Of a stretch of DNA of 64,000 nucleotides, positions 8,689-17,191 are shown piece after piece; position 1 is the stretch's first letter; each line of letters begins with the position of its first letter. This DNA is from Chitinophaga jiangningensis (lineage in GTDB: Bacteria > Bacteroidota > Bacteroidia > Chitinophagales > Chitinophagaceae): positions 124,001 to 188,000 of the forward strand of contig NZ_FRBL01000005.1 of assembly GCF_900142605.1 (NCBI RefSeq). Reading direction: 5' to 3'. Made by a program: the position numbers and the translations under genes. The notes under the pieces are model-generated. The model was given only the letters and a program-made list of their open reading frames with translations, ran no database searches and was not told where the DNA came from.

Positions 8689-8718
8689 TAGGTTATTAAT
8701 AAAAAAATTATACATTTG
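8689..8718 (+). promoter_or_regulatory. Promoter of the GGGP synthase gene
   Basis: TAG at 8689, 19 bases, then TACATTTG at 8711-8718: an exact -7 box and a -33 box with one mismatch. The predicted transcription start near 8725 lies 20 bases before the ATG at 8744 and rules out the longer reading frame from 8663. Confidence 0.6.
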
Positions 8719-8743
8719 CGACAACCGGAACAATGCGCTATTG

Positions 8744-9505
8744 ATGTACAATAAAATATACAATTCGTTCATCGAAAGAAAGGCTAAGAAGGAAAAAGCA
8801 TTCGCGGTTCTTGTAGATCCTGATAAGGTAACGCCTGCCGGGATCATTGAACTGGCCGCTAAATGCACCGCTGCTAAAGTAGACTATATCTTCCTTGGCG
8901 GCAGCCTTGTTATTACCGATCATTTGGATGAATGTGTTCAACAACTAAAAGCCAGTTGCGATATCCCGGTTGTACTATTCCCGGGAAGCCCGTCACAGGT
9001 ATCACGCTACGCCGATGCGCTGTTGTACTTATCCATGATCTCAGGCAGAAACCCTGAATTATTGATCGGTCAGCATGTGGTATCCGCTGCTGCTGTGAAA
9101 AAGAGTGGCCTGGAAGTCATCTCCACCGGGTATATGGTGATCGATGGTGGCGCGCCTACTACTGTTTCCTACATCAGCAACGCAACACCCATTCCTTCTG
9201 ATAAGGCAGATATTGCAATGTGTACCGCCATGGCCGGCGAAATGCTGGGCATGAAGGTGATCTATATGGATGCAGGCAGCGGTGCCCGTATCCCGATTTC
9301 TGAAAGCATGATAAGCAGGGTTTCCAGCCAGGTAAGCGCCCCTATCATTGTTGGCGGAGGTATCAGAGATGCTGAAAAAGCTTATCTGAACTGCAAAGCC
9401 GGTGCCGATATCATCGTGGTGGGTAACGCCATAGAAAACGACCTCTCCCTGATCAAAGAACTCGCAGATGCTGTTCACTCCGTAACAGCTCCCGTTAAAG
9501 CATAA
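8744..9505 (+). CDS. Geranylgeranylglyceryl/heptaprenylglyceryl phosphate synthase family protein
   Basis: A 253-residue TIM-barrel prenyltransferase that joins a polyprenyl diphosphate to sn-glycerol-1-phosphate, the first step of archaeal-type ether lipids. Family marks are LVDPDK (residues 23-28), LFPGSPSQVS, STGYMVIDGGAPTTV, YMDAGSGA and the phosphate-binding VGGGIR and GNAIE near the C-terminus. Members of this family are known in Bacteroidota (group II GGGP synthases), where the physiological product is still unclear. The start is set by the promoter at 8689-8718; the open frame begins upstream at 8663. It is a single-gene transcript ending at a terminator shared with the convergent AhpD-like gene. 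Confidence 0.92.
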   Translation: MYNKIYNSFIERKAKKEKAFAVLVDPDKVTPAGIIELAAKCTAAKVDYIFLGGSLVITDHLDECVQQLKASCDIPVVLFPGSPSQVSRYADALLYLSMISGRNPELLIGQHVVSAAAVKKSGLEVISTGYMVIDGGAPTTVSYISNATPIPSDKADIAMCTAMAGEMLGMKVIYMDAGSGARIPISESMISRVSSQVSAPIIVGGGIRDAEKAYLNCKAGADIIVVGNAIENDLSLIKELADAVHSVTAPVKA

Positions 9506-9533
9506 TATTAAGATCTGATCTAAAACGCAAAGA

Positions 9534-9560
9534 AAAGGGCTACGTACTCCGTAGCCCTTT
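9534..9560. terminator. Bidirectional terminator
   Basis: AAAGGGCTACG (9534-9544) pairs with CGTAGCCCTTT (9550-9560) around TACTC, between the convergent GGGP synthase (+) and AhpD-like (-) genes. Confidence 0.8.
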
Positions 9561-9586
9561 CACATTTGTGCTATATTGGCTTCAAC

Positions 9587-10039
9587 TTAACCTAAACTTC
9601 CTGGTACATATCCACCCGGCACCGTATGGAAGGCACGATTCAGCATATTCCAGGAATTAATGGTAACAATCGCCAGCGTAATGTCGGCAATCTGCGCTTT
9701 ATCGAAGTACTTTGCCAGGTTGTTGAATGTTTCGTCCGACACGTTCATGGCCGTGGTTTCCTCCGTGTAAGCCAGTACCGCACGCTCTTCCTCCGTATAG
9801 TACGGGCACTCCCTCCAGGCGCTCAGTGAGTATAAACGCTGCTCTTTTTCACCGAGCTGAATAGCATCTTTCCAATGCATATCCAAACAAAATGCACAGT
9901 CATTGATCTGGGAAGCACGGAACTTAATCAGTTCCCCCAGAATCGGGTCCAGACCCGATTTTTTCACATACATACCGGTTTTGAACAGTCCGTCGAGTGC
10001 TCCTTTATTAACATCTTCAAATTTGATTCTTGCTTCCAT
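9587..10039 (-). CDS. Carboxymuconolactone decarboxylase / AhpD-like protein
   Basis: A 150-residue all-helical protein of the CMD/AhpD-like superfamily. The redox motif is CAFCLDMH, with Cys48, Cys51 and His55, the arrangement used by AhpD-type peroxidases to reduce peroxides through a CXXC disulfide. It probably acts in the cytoplasm as an antioxidant thiol enzyme, though the electron donor cannot be read from the sequence. The start is the ATG at 10039. It stands alone: the upstream gene is 270 bases away and shielded by a hairpin element and a terminator. A decarboxylase role is unlikely given the CXXC pair. Confidence 0.88.
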   Translation of the reverse strand: MEARIKFEDVNKGALDGLFKTGMYVKKSGLDPILGELIKFRASQINDCAFCLDMHWKDAIQLGEKEQRLYSLSAWRECPYYTEEERAVLAYTEETTAMNVSDETFNNLAKYFDKAQIADITLAIVTINSWNMLNRAFHTVPGGYVPGSLG

Positions 10040-10134
10040 GGTGTTTAATTTTTTATAGTTAATGTTATTAAGTCGTTGTACGCTTATAAGACCAACTTCA
10101 AAAGCTAAACGTGACAGATTTCTAAAAAAATTTC

Positions 10135-10181
10135 CGCGCTAAGCGCGAAACTCCTCAGAATGACACCGAAGGTGTCATTCT
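10135..10181 (+). repeat. Paired-hairpin intergenic element (A-B order), copy 2
   Basis: Hairpin A is CGCGC-TAA-GCGCG (10135-10147). Hairpin B is AGAATGACACC-GAA-GGTGTCATTCT (10157-10181). The spacer and start of B, CTCCTCAGA, match copy 1 at 3393 closely. Confidence 0.75.
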
Positions 10182-10218
10182 AAAAACACACAATCTCCTA
10201 TAAATCAAATAATTAAAA

Positions 10219-10244
10219 AGGGCCGCCGGGAAACCGGCAGCCCT
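10219..10244 (-). terminator. Terminator of the lytSR-type operon
   Basis: AGGGCCGCCGG (10219-10229) pairs with CCGGCAGCCCT (10234-10244) around GAAA. The one C-A mismatch becomes a G-U pair in the minus-strand RNA, where a TTTTT run follows. Confidence 0.8.
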
Positions 10245-10311
10245 AATATTTTGTTAGCAACTTTACAAGCACGGCCCTCGCCGTGTTATTTACAACACAC
10301 TTTAGATTAGA

Positions 10312-11040
10312 TCAGAGACTCATCATCTCCTTAAATTTCACCGCCTGTCTGCGGCTTACTTCAATTTTTTCACCTCCGCGCATCTCCAGTAATAAGCCCC
10401 CATTGAAATAGGTGTCTATTTTTTCGATCATGCGCAGGTTTACAATATGCTTACGGTTGGCACGGAAAAACACGCGCTCATCCAGGCGCTCTTCCAGCGC
10501 ATTAAGCGACTTTAAAATCAATGGCTTGTTAGCCTCAAAATACACCCTCGCATAGTTTCCCACACTCTCAAACAGGCGGATTTCCTGCAGCTTTACAAAC
10601 CAGCAACGGTCCCCGTCTTTAACAAACACCTGGTCGCTTTCAGACAACATCGTGCGTACCGCACCGGTAGCAGCCATACGTTCCTTCTCGTCCTGCTGAT
10701 GCAGCTTGTGAATAGCATCCGCCAAACGCTTAGGCTCCACCGGCTTCAGCAGGTAGTCCAGCGCATTGTACTCAAATGCTTTCAAAGCATACTCATCATA
10801 GGCAGTCGTGAAAATAACCTGAGGCGTCTTTTCCAGCTCTGCAAGCAACTCAAACCCGGTTTTATCCGGCATCTGTATGTCCAGAAACAGCAGGTCAGGA
10901 TGTAAGGTCTCAATCTTCTCGATACCATCCTTCGCATTCACGGCTTCTCCTACCACAACAATCTCCGGATGGTCAGCAAGCAGCTTTTTTAACTCACTCC
11001 TGGCCAGGCGTTCATCATCAATTATCAATGCTTTTTTCAT
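10312..11040 (-). CDS. LytR/AlgR-type response regulator with LytTR DNA-binding domain
   Basis: A 242-residue two-component regulator. Residues 1-120 form the receiver domain: acidic pair Asp8/Asp9, phosphoacceptor Asp54 in LFLDIQMPDK, Thr in FTTAYDEYA and Lys in YLLKPVE. Residues 135-240 form a LytTR domain (FESVGNYARVYF, FFRANRKHIVNLRMIEKI), a beta-type DNA-binding fold. It receives phosphate from the kinase encoded upstream at 11134-12147 and presumably controls transcription of unidentified targets. The ATG at 11040 is used; the frame extends only to a TTG two codons before. The 93-base gap after the kinase has no terminator, so the pair is one operon. Confidence 0.95.
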   Translation of the reverse strand: MKKALIIDDERLARSELKKLLADHPEIVVVGEAVNAKDGIEKIETLHPDLLFLDIQMPDKTGFELLAELEKTPQVIFTTAYDEYALKAFEYNALDYLLKPVEPKRLADAIHKLHQQDEKERMAATGAVRTMLSESDQVFVKDGDRCWFVKLQEIRLFESVGNYARVYFEANKPLILKSLNALEERLDERVFFRANRKHIVNLRMIEKIDTYFNGGLLLEMRGGEKIEVSRRQAVKFKEMMSL

Positions 11041-11133
11041 TGGCAATATGAAGTTTGGTTGATGAATAATTTTGTTAATATAAATATGCCGTAACCGGAT
11101 ATCTCCAATTACAGCGGTTTATTACCTTTTTGT

Positions 11134-12147
11134 TTACAAAATTGGCATCAGCACCCTGGCTTCTACCAGGTCACCGGTCTTATTCCGAATCTCGAAAGAA
11201 GCCCGGTTCCCAAATAGCAAACTCAGTCGCTGACGGGTGCTTTCCAGCCCAAAACCATGCCCGTTTTTGGTTTTCTCCACAAACTGACCGGTGTTTTCAA
11301 TCATGATCTCATGTTGTAAACCCTTCAATTTTGAGCTGATATACACATATCCACCGCTGATTTCTTTGGAAATCCCGTGTTTTATGGCATTTTCCACCAA
11401 AGTTTGTAACATCATCGGTGGCACCTGTAATCCTAACGTATCAGGATCTATATCATATGTTACCCGCAAACGCTCCTCAAAACGGATGGTTTCCAGCGCC
11501 AGGTAATCTTTTACAATGTTTAATTCCTTCTCCATACTCACCGTTTCCGACTTCTCCGCCGCCATAGAGCTGCGCAGGATGTTGGAAAGCTCCGTTATCG
11601 CCGTCCTGGCACGCTGTGGATTCTCGTCCACCAACGCCCGGATACTGTTCAACGCGTTGAATATAAAGTGCGGATTCAGCTGCGCCTTAATCGTTTTCAA
11701 CTCCAGTTCCTTTACTGTGGCCTGCAACGTCAGCTGGTCCAGCTTCGCCATTCTCGACTTTTCCACATAATGGTAAAGGAAATAAATCCCCCACCAGGGC
11801 GCCAGTACCAGGTAAAAAGTCATTAAACCACCCAGCACATCCGTCACCTCATCTGCCAACACATACAGCACCAGCAGGTAGTACACCCCATACATCAATG
11901 TTCCGGAACCAATCCACATGGCGAAAAAAAGCAATAACTGCTTTTCCAGCGGATAGGACTGCCAGTCCCACCTGCGCACCAGCAACCGGAACAGGTGAGT
12001 AGCTATGAACCCCGATAGCATGATGGTATATAAACGCTGAAGATATATGTCTGTATTCCTGCCCTGAGAAGCGTAAGTATTTGTCAGAAAATACGCTAAC
12101 CACCCTACAATCTGGCACCACCAATATTTCGAAATATGCTTAAACAT
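11134..12147 (-). CDS. LytS-type sensor histidine kinase
   Basis: A 337-residue membrane kinase. Residues 1-130 hold four hydrophobic helices (about 12-25, 40-56, 72-97, 107-127) with no periplasmic sensor domain. A short coiled coil leads to the His_kinase domain with phosphorylated His160 in KAQLNPHFIFNALNSIR. The ATPase domain follows with N-box LQTLVENAIKHG and glycine box GHGFGLESTRQRL. It phosphorylates the LytTR regulator encoded directly downstream. The signal is unknown; the membrane part suggests sensing within the bilayer. It has a promoter candidate at 12178-12207 and diverges from dxs. Confidence 0.95.
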   Translation of the reverse strand: MFKHISKYWWCQIVGWLAYFLTNTYASQGRNTDIYLQRLYTIMLSGFIATHLFRLLVRRWDWQSYPLEKQLLLFFAMWIGSGTLMYGVYYLLVLYVLADEVTDVLGGLMTFYLVLAPWWGIYFLYHYVEKSRMAKLDQLTLQATVKELELKTIKAQLNPHFIFNALNSIRALVDENPQRARTAITELSNILRSSMAAEKSETVSMEKELNIVKDYLALETIRFEERLRVTYDIDPDTLGLQVPPMMLQTLVENAIKHGISKEISGGYVYISSKLKGLQHEIMIENTGQFVEKTKNGHGFGLESTRQRLSLLFGNRASFEIRNKTGDLVEARVLMPIL

Positions 12148-12177
12148 TTATATAAGTTAGAGTACTTCCCGTATATC

Positions 12178-12207
12178 CAAATATACTTTTCGGGTATCCA
12201 GCGTAAA
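12178..12207 (-). promoter_or_regulatory. Promoter of the two-component operon
   Basis: On the minus strand TTT, 19 bases, then TATATTTG (12178-12185): an exact -7 box and one mismatch in the -33 box, about 30 bases before the kinase ATG. Confidence 0.55.
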
Positions 12208-12354
12208 ACCTAAATGTTACCAATGGCCCGTAGGCTGGTTAACTGGTTCGGATCGCAGGTAATAAAGCCTGATGCGGCAGTTTCACCGAAGTTCCGTAAA
12301 TTTAGGAAACTATCAGCTTGTCAACAAACCGTCAACCAGAACCGCTTTTTTACG

Positions 12355-12362
12355 TATTTTTG
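12355..12362 (+). promoter_or_regulatory. -7 element of the dxs promoter
   Basis: TATTTTTG is an exact TAnnTTTG, 29 bases before the dxs ATG. No TTG lies at the expected distance upstream. Confidence 0.45.
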
Positions 12363-12391
12363 TTCTTTAATAAAAACCCTGAGCCATTATT

Positions 12392-14317
12392 ATGAATATT
12401 ACGGCTGGTCAACTGTTGAGCCAAATACAGAATCCTGCTGATCTTAAAAAGCTAAGCAAGGAACAGCTTCACCAGGTTTGTGAAGAACTACGTCAATACA
12501 TCATTGACGTTGTAAGCGTGCATGGTGGCCATTTTGCTGCCAGCCTGGGAGTGGTGGAACTGACAGTGGCATTGCATTACGTTTTTAATACGCCTTACGA
12601 TCAACTGGTATGGGACGTTGGTCACCAGGCTTACGGCCATAAAATTCTTACCGGAAGAAGAGAGGTATTCCCTACCAACAGGAAATACAAAGGCATCAGC
12701 GGTTTTCCTAAAAGAGACGAAAGCGAATACGATACTTTCGGTGTAGGACACTCCTCCACCTCCATTTCCGCAGCACTCGGCATGGCCATGGCCTCCCATT
12801 ACAAAGGGGAGTTCGACCGCCAGCATATCGCCGTTATCGGCGATGGCGCCATGACTGCCGGTATGGCCTTCGAAGCACTCAACCACGCCGGCGTAGCCAA
12901 CGCTAACGTGCTGATTATCCTCAATGATAACTGCATGTCTATCGATCCAAACGTAGGCGCACTCAAAGAATACCTGACCGATATCACCACTTCTCCTACC
13001 TACAACAAACTCCGTGACGACGTCTGGAACCTGTTGGGCAAACTGCCGGTAGGGAAAAACTTCACCCGCGACATGGCCTCCAAACTGGAAGCCAGCCTAA
13101 AAGGGGTGGTATCCAAGTCCAGCAACCTGTTCGAATCCTTCGGTATGCGATACTTCGGCCCCATCGATGGCCATAATATCACCAAACTGACGGATACCCT
13201 CCAGGACCTGAAAGATATTCCAGGCCCTAAACTGCTGCATATCGTTACCACCAAAGGTAAAGGCTATGCCCTCGCAGAAAAGGATCAAACCACCTGGCAC
13301 GCACCAGGCCTGTTCGATAAAATCACCGGCGAGATCTTTAAGAAAGTTCCTGAAAGACCTCAGCCACCCAAATACCAGGACGTTTTTGGTCATACCATCA
13401 TCGAACTGGCAGAGAAAAACGATAAAATACTCGGTATCACCCCGGCCATGCCTTCCGGCTCCTCCCTCAAATTTATGATGGAGAAAATGCCTGAACGCGC
13501 CTTCGACGTAGGTATCTGTGAACAACACGCCGTTACCCTCTCCGCAGGTATGGCCACCCAGGGAATGCGGGTGTTCTGTAACATCTATTCCTCCTTCTTC
13601 CAGCGCGCCTTTGACCAGGCCGTGCACGACGTGTGCATACAGAAATTACCGGTCATCTTCTGCCTCGACAGAGCCGGCCTCGTCGGAGAAGACGGTCCTA
13701 CCCACCACGGCGTGTACGATATCGCCTACATGCGCGGTATCCCTAACGTAATTATCAGCGCCCCCATGAACGAGGAAGAACTCCGCAACCTCATGTACAG
13801 CGCCCAATTACCGGATAATAACATGCCGTATGTAATCCGCTACCCACGCGGCCAGGGTGTTATGCCTGAATGGCGCACACCGTTCAAAGCCATCAAACCT
13901 GGTACCGGGCGCAAACTCCGCGATGGTAAAGATATCGCCATCCTCACCCTCGGTCACCCGGGTAACTTCGCCACCGAAGCCATCCGCGAACTCCTGGCCG
14001 ACGGACTGCAGCCAGCACACTACGATATGCGCTTCGTGAAACCACTCGACGAAGCAATGCTCCACGAAGTGTTCACCAATTACGATAAAGTCATCACCAT
14101 AGAAGACGGTACCATCACCGGCGGTTTTGGCAGCGCCATCCTCGAATTCATGGCCCGCCACCAGTATAAAGCTGAACTCCGCATGCTCGGCGTACCCGAC
14201 AAAATCATCGAACACGGCAAACCGGAGGAACTCTTCCGCGAATGTGGTTACGATGCCGCCGGTATCGCCCGCACCGTACGCGAAATGATGAAAAATAAAA
14301 TCACTGTGACGGCCTAA
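12392..14317 (+). CDS. dxs: 1-deoxy-D-xylulose-5-phosphate synthase
   Basis: A 641-residue thiamine-diphosphate enzyme that condenses pyruvate and glyceraldehyde-3-phosphate, the entry step of the methylerythritol phosphate route to isoprenoids, and also feeds thiamine and pyridoxal synthesis. The TPP/Mg site is visible as GDGAMTAGMAFEALNHAG followed by NDNCMSIDPNVG. The substrate-binding and transketolase-like middle part includes DVGICEQHAVTLSAGMA and DRAGLVGEDGPTHHG, and the C-terminal domain ends in the usual lobe (GTITGGFGSAILEF). Length is normal. It is followed by a strong terminator at 14347. The isoprenoid output may also feed the GGGP synthase at 8744, though they are not in one operon. 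Confidence 0.98.
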   Translation: MNITAGQLLSQIQNPADLKKLSKEQLHQVCEELRQYIIDVVSVHGGHFAASLGVVELTVALHYVFNTPYDQLVWDVGHQAYGHKILTGRREVFPTNRKYKGISGFPKRDESEYDTFGVGHSSTSISAALGMAMASHYKGEFDRQHIAVIGDGAMTAGMAFEALNHAGVANANVLIILNDNCMSIDPNVGALKEYLTDITTSPTYNKLRDDVWNLLGKLPVGKNFTRDMASKLEASLKGVVSKSSNLFESFGMRYFGPIDGHNITKLTDTLQDLKDIPGPKLLHIVTTKGKGYALAEKDQTTWHAPGLFDKITGEIFKKVPERPQPPKYQDVFGHTIIELAEKNDKILGITPAMPSGSSLKFMMEKMPERAFDVGICEQHAVTLSAGMATQGMRVFCNIYSSFFQRAFDQAVHDVCIQKLPVIFCLDRAGLVGEDGPTHHGVYDIAYMRGIPNVIISAPMNEEELRNLMYSAQLPDNNMPYVIRYPRGQGVMPEWRTPFKAIKPGTGRKLRDGKDIAILTLGHPGNFATEAIRELLADGLQPAHYDMRFVKPLDEAMLHEVFTNYDKVITIEDGTITGGFGSAILEFMARHQYKAELRMLGVPDKIIEHGKPEELFRECGYDAAGIARTVREMMKNKITVTA

Positions 14318-14346
14318 AACGCCCAACCAGCATATATTTTAAGACC

Positions 14347-14379
14347 AGAGTTACAGGCCCCGCCTGTAACTCTTTTTTT
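14347..14379 (+). terminator. Terminator of dxs
   Basis: A perfect 12-bp stem, AGAGTTACAGGC (14347-14358) with GCCTGTAACTCT (14362-14373), loop CCC, then TTTTTT. The next start codon is only 14 bases further on. Confidence 0.9.
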
Positions 14380-14392
14380 ACCCGGCAAACCC

Positions 14393-15439
14393 ATGTATCT
14401 CCAACTACGCATCACAGCCATCACCAGGGAAACAGAAGACACCCGCACCTACGCACTGGAAAATGTAGCCGCAGCAAAAATTGACTACCTCCCCGGACAA
14501 TTCCTCACCTTCCTGGTAAACCTCCACGGTATTGAACACAGGAGGTCTTATTCCCTCTCCACCACACCCGGGCTGGACACCCACCTGGCCGTAACCGTAC
14601 GGAGAAAAGAAAACGGTGAAATCTCCCGGCATATCCTGCAACACTGGCAACCCGGTACCATCGTGACCGCCCTGGAACCCACCGGCCGATTCACACCCGG
14701 CCCAGCCAGCACTCAGGTACGGGATATCTTCCTCCTGGCCGCCGGCAGCGGTATTTCACCGGTATACGCCATCCTGCGACACCTCCTCCACACCGAACCT
14801 ACCGCGCACATAAAACTGATCTATAGCAACTCAACACCGGAAAGAACCATATTCCTCCGGCAGATCCAGGAACTGGAAAAGCAATTTCCCACCCAGTTCC
14901 ATGTCATCTACCTATATAGTAACGACCCGGACGCACACCATGCCTACAGGCGCCTGAGCAATACCCTGCTGGAAATGCTGGTAAAAGACCACCTCCGCTA
15001 TGAGCCCACAAACGCACAATTCTTTCTCTGCGGCCCTTTCGACTACATGCGGATGATCATCATGACCCTCACTTTCATCGGCTTTAAAGATAGTCAGCTC
15101 CATAAAGAAAACTTCGTGGTAAATACCGCCGCAAAAATTGAGAAAACCGGTGTACCGGAAGATGACAGCCCACGGGCACTAACCCTGCGTATAAAAGGAG
15201 AGGAGTACCAACTAAACATTCCCGGCAACCAGCCTATCCTGCAATATGCCCTGGAACAGGGCATAGCACTGCCTTACAGCTGCAAAGGAGGGGTTTGCGG
15301 CTCCTGCACCGCCCAATGCAATAAAGGCAATATCTGGATGTCCGTAAATGAGGTACTGACGGAAAAGGAACTGAACCAGGGCCTCGTGCTTACCTGCACC
15401 GGTTATGTAAAGGATGGGCCCGCTGAATTGGAATTATAA
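14393..15439 (+). CDS. Flavin/2Fe-2S oxidoreductase (ferredoxin reductase-like)
   Basis: A 348-residue three-domain electron-transfer protein. Residues 1-100 form the FAD-binding barrel (RRSYSLSTTP is the FAD signature), residues 105-235 the NAD(P)H-binding domain (LLAAGSGISPVYAILRHLL, and FFLCGPFDYM), and residues 260-348 a plant-type 2Fe-2S ferredoxin with Cys297, Cys302, Cys305 and Cys335. This order is that of PaaE/Hcr-type reductases, which pass electrons from NAD(P)H through FAD and the cluster to an oxygenase or another partner. No oxygenase gene is adjacent, so the partner is unknown. The ATG lies so close behind the dxs terminator that transcription probably depends on read-through or a promoter inside dxs. 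Confidence 0.92.
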   Translation: MYLQLRITAITRETEDTRTYALENVAAAKIDYLPGQFLTFLVNLHGIEHRRSYSLSTTPGLDTHLAVTVRRKENGEISRHILQHWQPGTIVTALEPTGRFTPGPASTQVRDIFLLAAGSGISPVYAILRHLLHTEPTAHIKLIYSNSTPERTIFLRQIQELEKQFPTQFHVIYLYSNDPDAHHAYRRLSNTLLEMLVKDHLRYEPTNAQFFLCGPFDYMRMIIMTLTFIGFKDSQLHKENFVVNTAAKIEKTGVPEDDSPRALTLRIKGEEYQLNIPGNQPILQYALEQGIALPYSCKGGVCGSCTAQCNKGNIWMSVNEVLTEKELNQGLVLTCTGYVKDGPAELEL

Positions 15440-15491
15440 AAATATCTGATGGGATCAGCAGTTTTTTGTGAAAAATTAATGAACTTCAGGA

Positions 15492-16682
15492 ATGCAAAAG
15501 GCTTCGCTAAAGATTGTCATAGTGTGCCTGTTGTTAATTGTAGCAGGCATCAACGGATACTTCCTGATAGCAGCTCAGTCTGGCACACTTAATATAGCAG
15601 TTCATTCTCAATACCTGCTGCTCTGTAATGAATTATTACTCATTGCCGTCATTACAGTACTAACAGTCATGACTATACGGAAAAACAACCATAGTCTGCA
15701 ATACGAACGGCTCTTCTTCGATCATCCAATTCCCATGTGGATATACGACAAGAACACCCTCCGGTTCATGTCTGTTAATAATGCCGCCATCAGCAAATAC
15801 GGCTACAGCCGGAAAGAATTCTACAACCTAACGTTAAAGGATATACGTGATAAAGAGGAAGTACCATTTCTCATGCGCAATATCGAGGAGCGCTGCAACG
15901 GCGTAGAGTACCGCGGCATCTGGAAGCACCGCAAGAAAAACGGTTCCAACTTCTTCGTGGAAATTTACGCGCATTCTGTTACCTATCGCGGCAAGGAAGC
16001 CAGGTTTATTATGGCCAAAGATGTGGACGATCAGGTAAGGGCCGCACAGCGAGCCTCCGCAGAAGGAGTCCGCTATGAACTACTGGCGCAGGCTACTAAT
16101 GATGCGGTGTACGACCGGAACCTCGTGACAGGCGTTATTGCCTGGAACCACGGCCTTTCCAGCATTTTTCAATACGACAATAACAAGTTTACGGAAGTGC
16201 TGCAATGGTGGAAAAATAACATCCACCCGGATGACAAACAACTGGTCATGAACTCGCTGGAAAATACACTGCTGGCCAACAAACGCTACTGGTCCGCCGA
16301 ATACCGCTTCCGTTGCGCCGATGGCAGCTTTAAGTATATTTCAGACAGGGCAAATATTTCCTATGAAGGTCATATGGCCGTTCGTATGATCGGTATGATG
16401 CAGGATATAGATCAACACATCCGCCAGGCACAACTGCTCGAAGAGCAAAACAAAACACTCAAGGAAATCACCTGGATCAATTCCCATGAAATCCGCCGCC
16501 CCGTAGTATCTATACTGAGTATTACCCAGCTGTTCGACAAGGAAAATAAGGATATACAACTCAATTCCCAGCTAATGGAATGGCTGCATCAGTCCACCCT
16601 CCAGCTGGATGAAATCATACATAAAATTGAACGCAAAGCCCGTCAGATCAACGACGATCCGCCTACGCGTGGGCTGTCATAA
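15492..16682 (+). CDS. Membrane PAS-PAS-HisKA sensor protein lacking an ATPase domain
   Basis: A 396-residue protein with two transmembrane helices (about residues 7-27 and 42-62), a first PAS domain (about 70-185, with FDHPIPMWIYDKNTLRFMSVNNAA), a second PAS domain (about 195-310, with WWKNNIHPDDKQ), and a HisKA-like dimerisation segment with the H-box SHEIRRP, His332. The chain ends 65 residues later, so there is no HATPase domain. It can therefore be phosphorylated at most by another kinase, or signals without phosphorylation. It follows the flavin reductase by 52 bases without a terminator, and its last 20 bases overlap the convergent gene at 16663. Confidence 0.88.
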   Translation: MQKASLKIVIVCLLLIVAGINGYFLIAAQSGTLNIAVHSQYLLLCNELLLIAVITVLTVMTIRKNNHSLQYERLFFDHPIPMWIYDKNTLRFMSVNNAAISKYGYSRKEFYNLTLKDIRDKEEVPFLMRNIEERCNGVEYRGIWKHRKKNGSNFFVEIYAHSVTYRGKEARFIMAKDVDDQVRAAQRASAEGVRYELLAQATNDAVYDRNLVTGVIAWNHGLSSIFQYDNNKFTEVLQWWKNNIHPDDKQLVMNSLENTLLANKRYWSAEYRFRCADGSFKYISDRANISYEGHMAVRMIGMMQDIDQHIRQAQLLEEQNKTLKEITWINSHEIRRPVVSILSITQLFDKENKDIQLNSQLMEWLHQSTLQLDEIIHKIERKARQINDDPPTRGLS

Positions 16683-17040
16683 AATTATTAAACTCGCTTT
16701 TTAACTCTCCGTAGAGCTTCTGGAAAGTTTCCATCCGATCCTGCATCGTGTCGTAATTATCGATCGGACGGTCGTCGTGATGCACCTGCGCGGGCGTATC
16801 AGATAAACTTTTTGCGCACTGCTTAATATCGTGGAACATTTCATCGGCAACTTCCCGCTGCCTTAATAATCGGTTTTCAAAGTGTTCTACCCGGTGCATG
16901 ATATCCTTAGGCGCCTTACTTAATGCAATCTGTTCCAATCTTTCCCTCATCAACACTACTTCTTCCCTTACTTCTCTCACCTCTTCCTTCCAGGAATTAA
17001 TCTGCTCATGCAGCTCAGTTGGTTGCGTGGTTGTACCCAT
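16663..17040 (-). CDS. Coiled-coil protein of unknown function
   Basis: A 125-residue, highly charged, all-helical protein with no signal peptide or membrane segment. Heptad-like runs appear at residues 10-45 (INSWKEEVREVREEVVLMRE) and 48-80 (HRVEHFENRLLRQREVADEM), so it is probably an oligomeric coiled coil in the cytoplasm. I do not recognise a family. The start is the ATG at 17040. Its stop codon lies inside the end of the convergent PAS gene, with a 20-base overlap, so the two transcripts are complementary at their 3' ends. No functional link can be inferred from this alone. Confidence 0.65.
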   Translation of the reverse strand: MGTTTQPTELHEQINSWKEEVREVREEVVLMRERLEQIALSKAPKDIMHRVEHFENRLLRQREVADEMFHDIKQCAKSLSDTPAQVHHDDRPIDNYDTMQDRMETFQKLYGELKSEFNNFMTAHA

Positions 17041-17191
17041 GGTGTATGGATTTAATGATGACTGAATATGATTTATCAGCTAAGCATTCCATTATCCAAT
17101 TAACAGTTTACACCAGTCTATTGTTACGCTACACGTTTTGTTTTTCTAAGTTACACACTTTATCACGATTAACTGATAACAGCTAAATGCA

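Larger units (their letters stand above)
8405..8743. other. Divergent control region of nrdJ and the GGGP synthase gene
   Basis: It holds a DnaA-box-containing dyad (8501-8524) on the nrdJ side. On the other side are a direct repeat (8624-8640 and 8668-8686) flanking the palindrome ATTCATGAAT (8644-8653) and the GGGP synthase promoter (8689-8718). No further gene is visible. Confidence 0.6.

Noticed and set aside
8405..8743. Cobalamin riboswitch before nrdJ
   Set aside because: I looked for the B12-box and long structured leader; neither is present.
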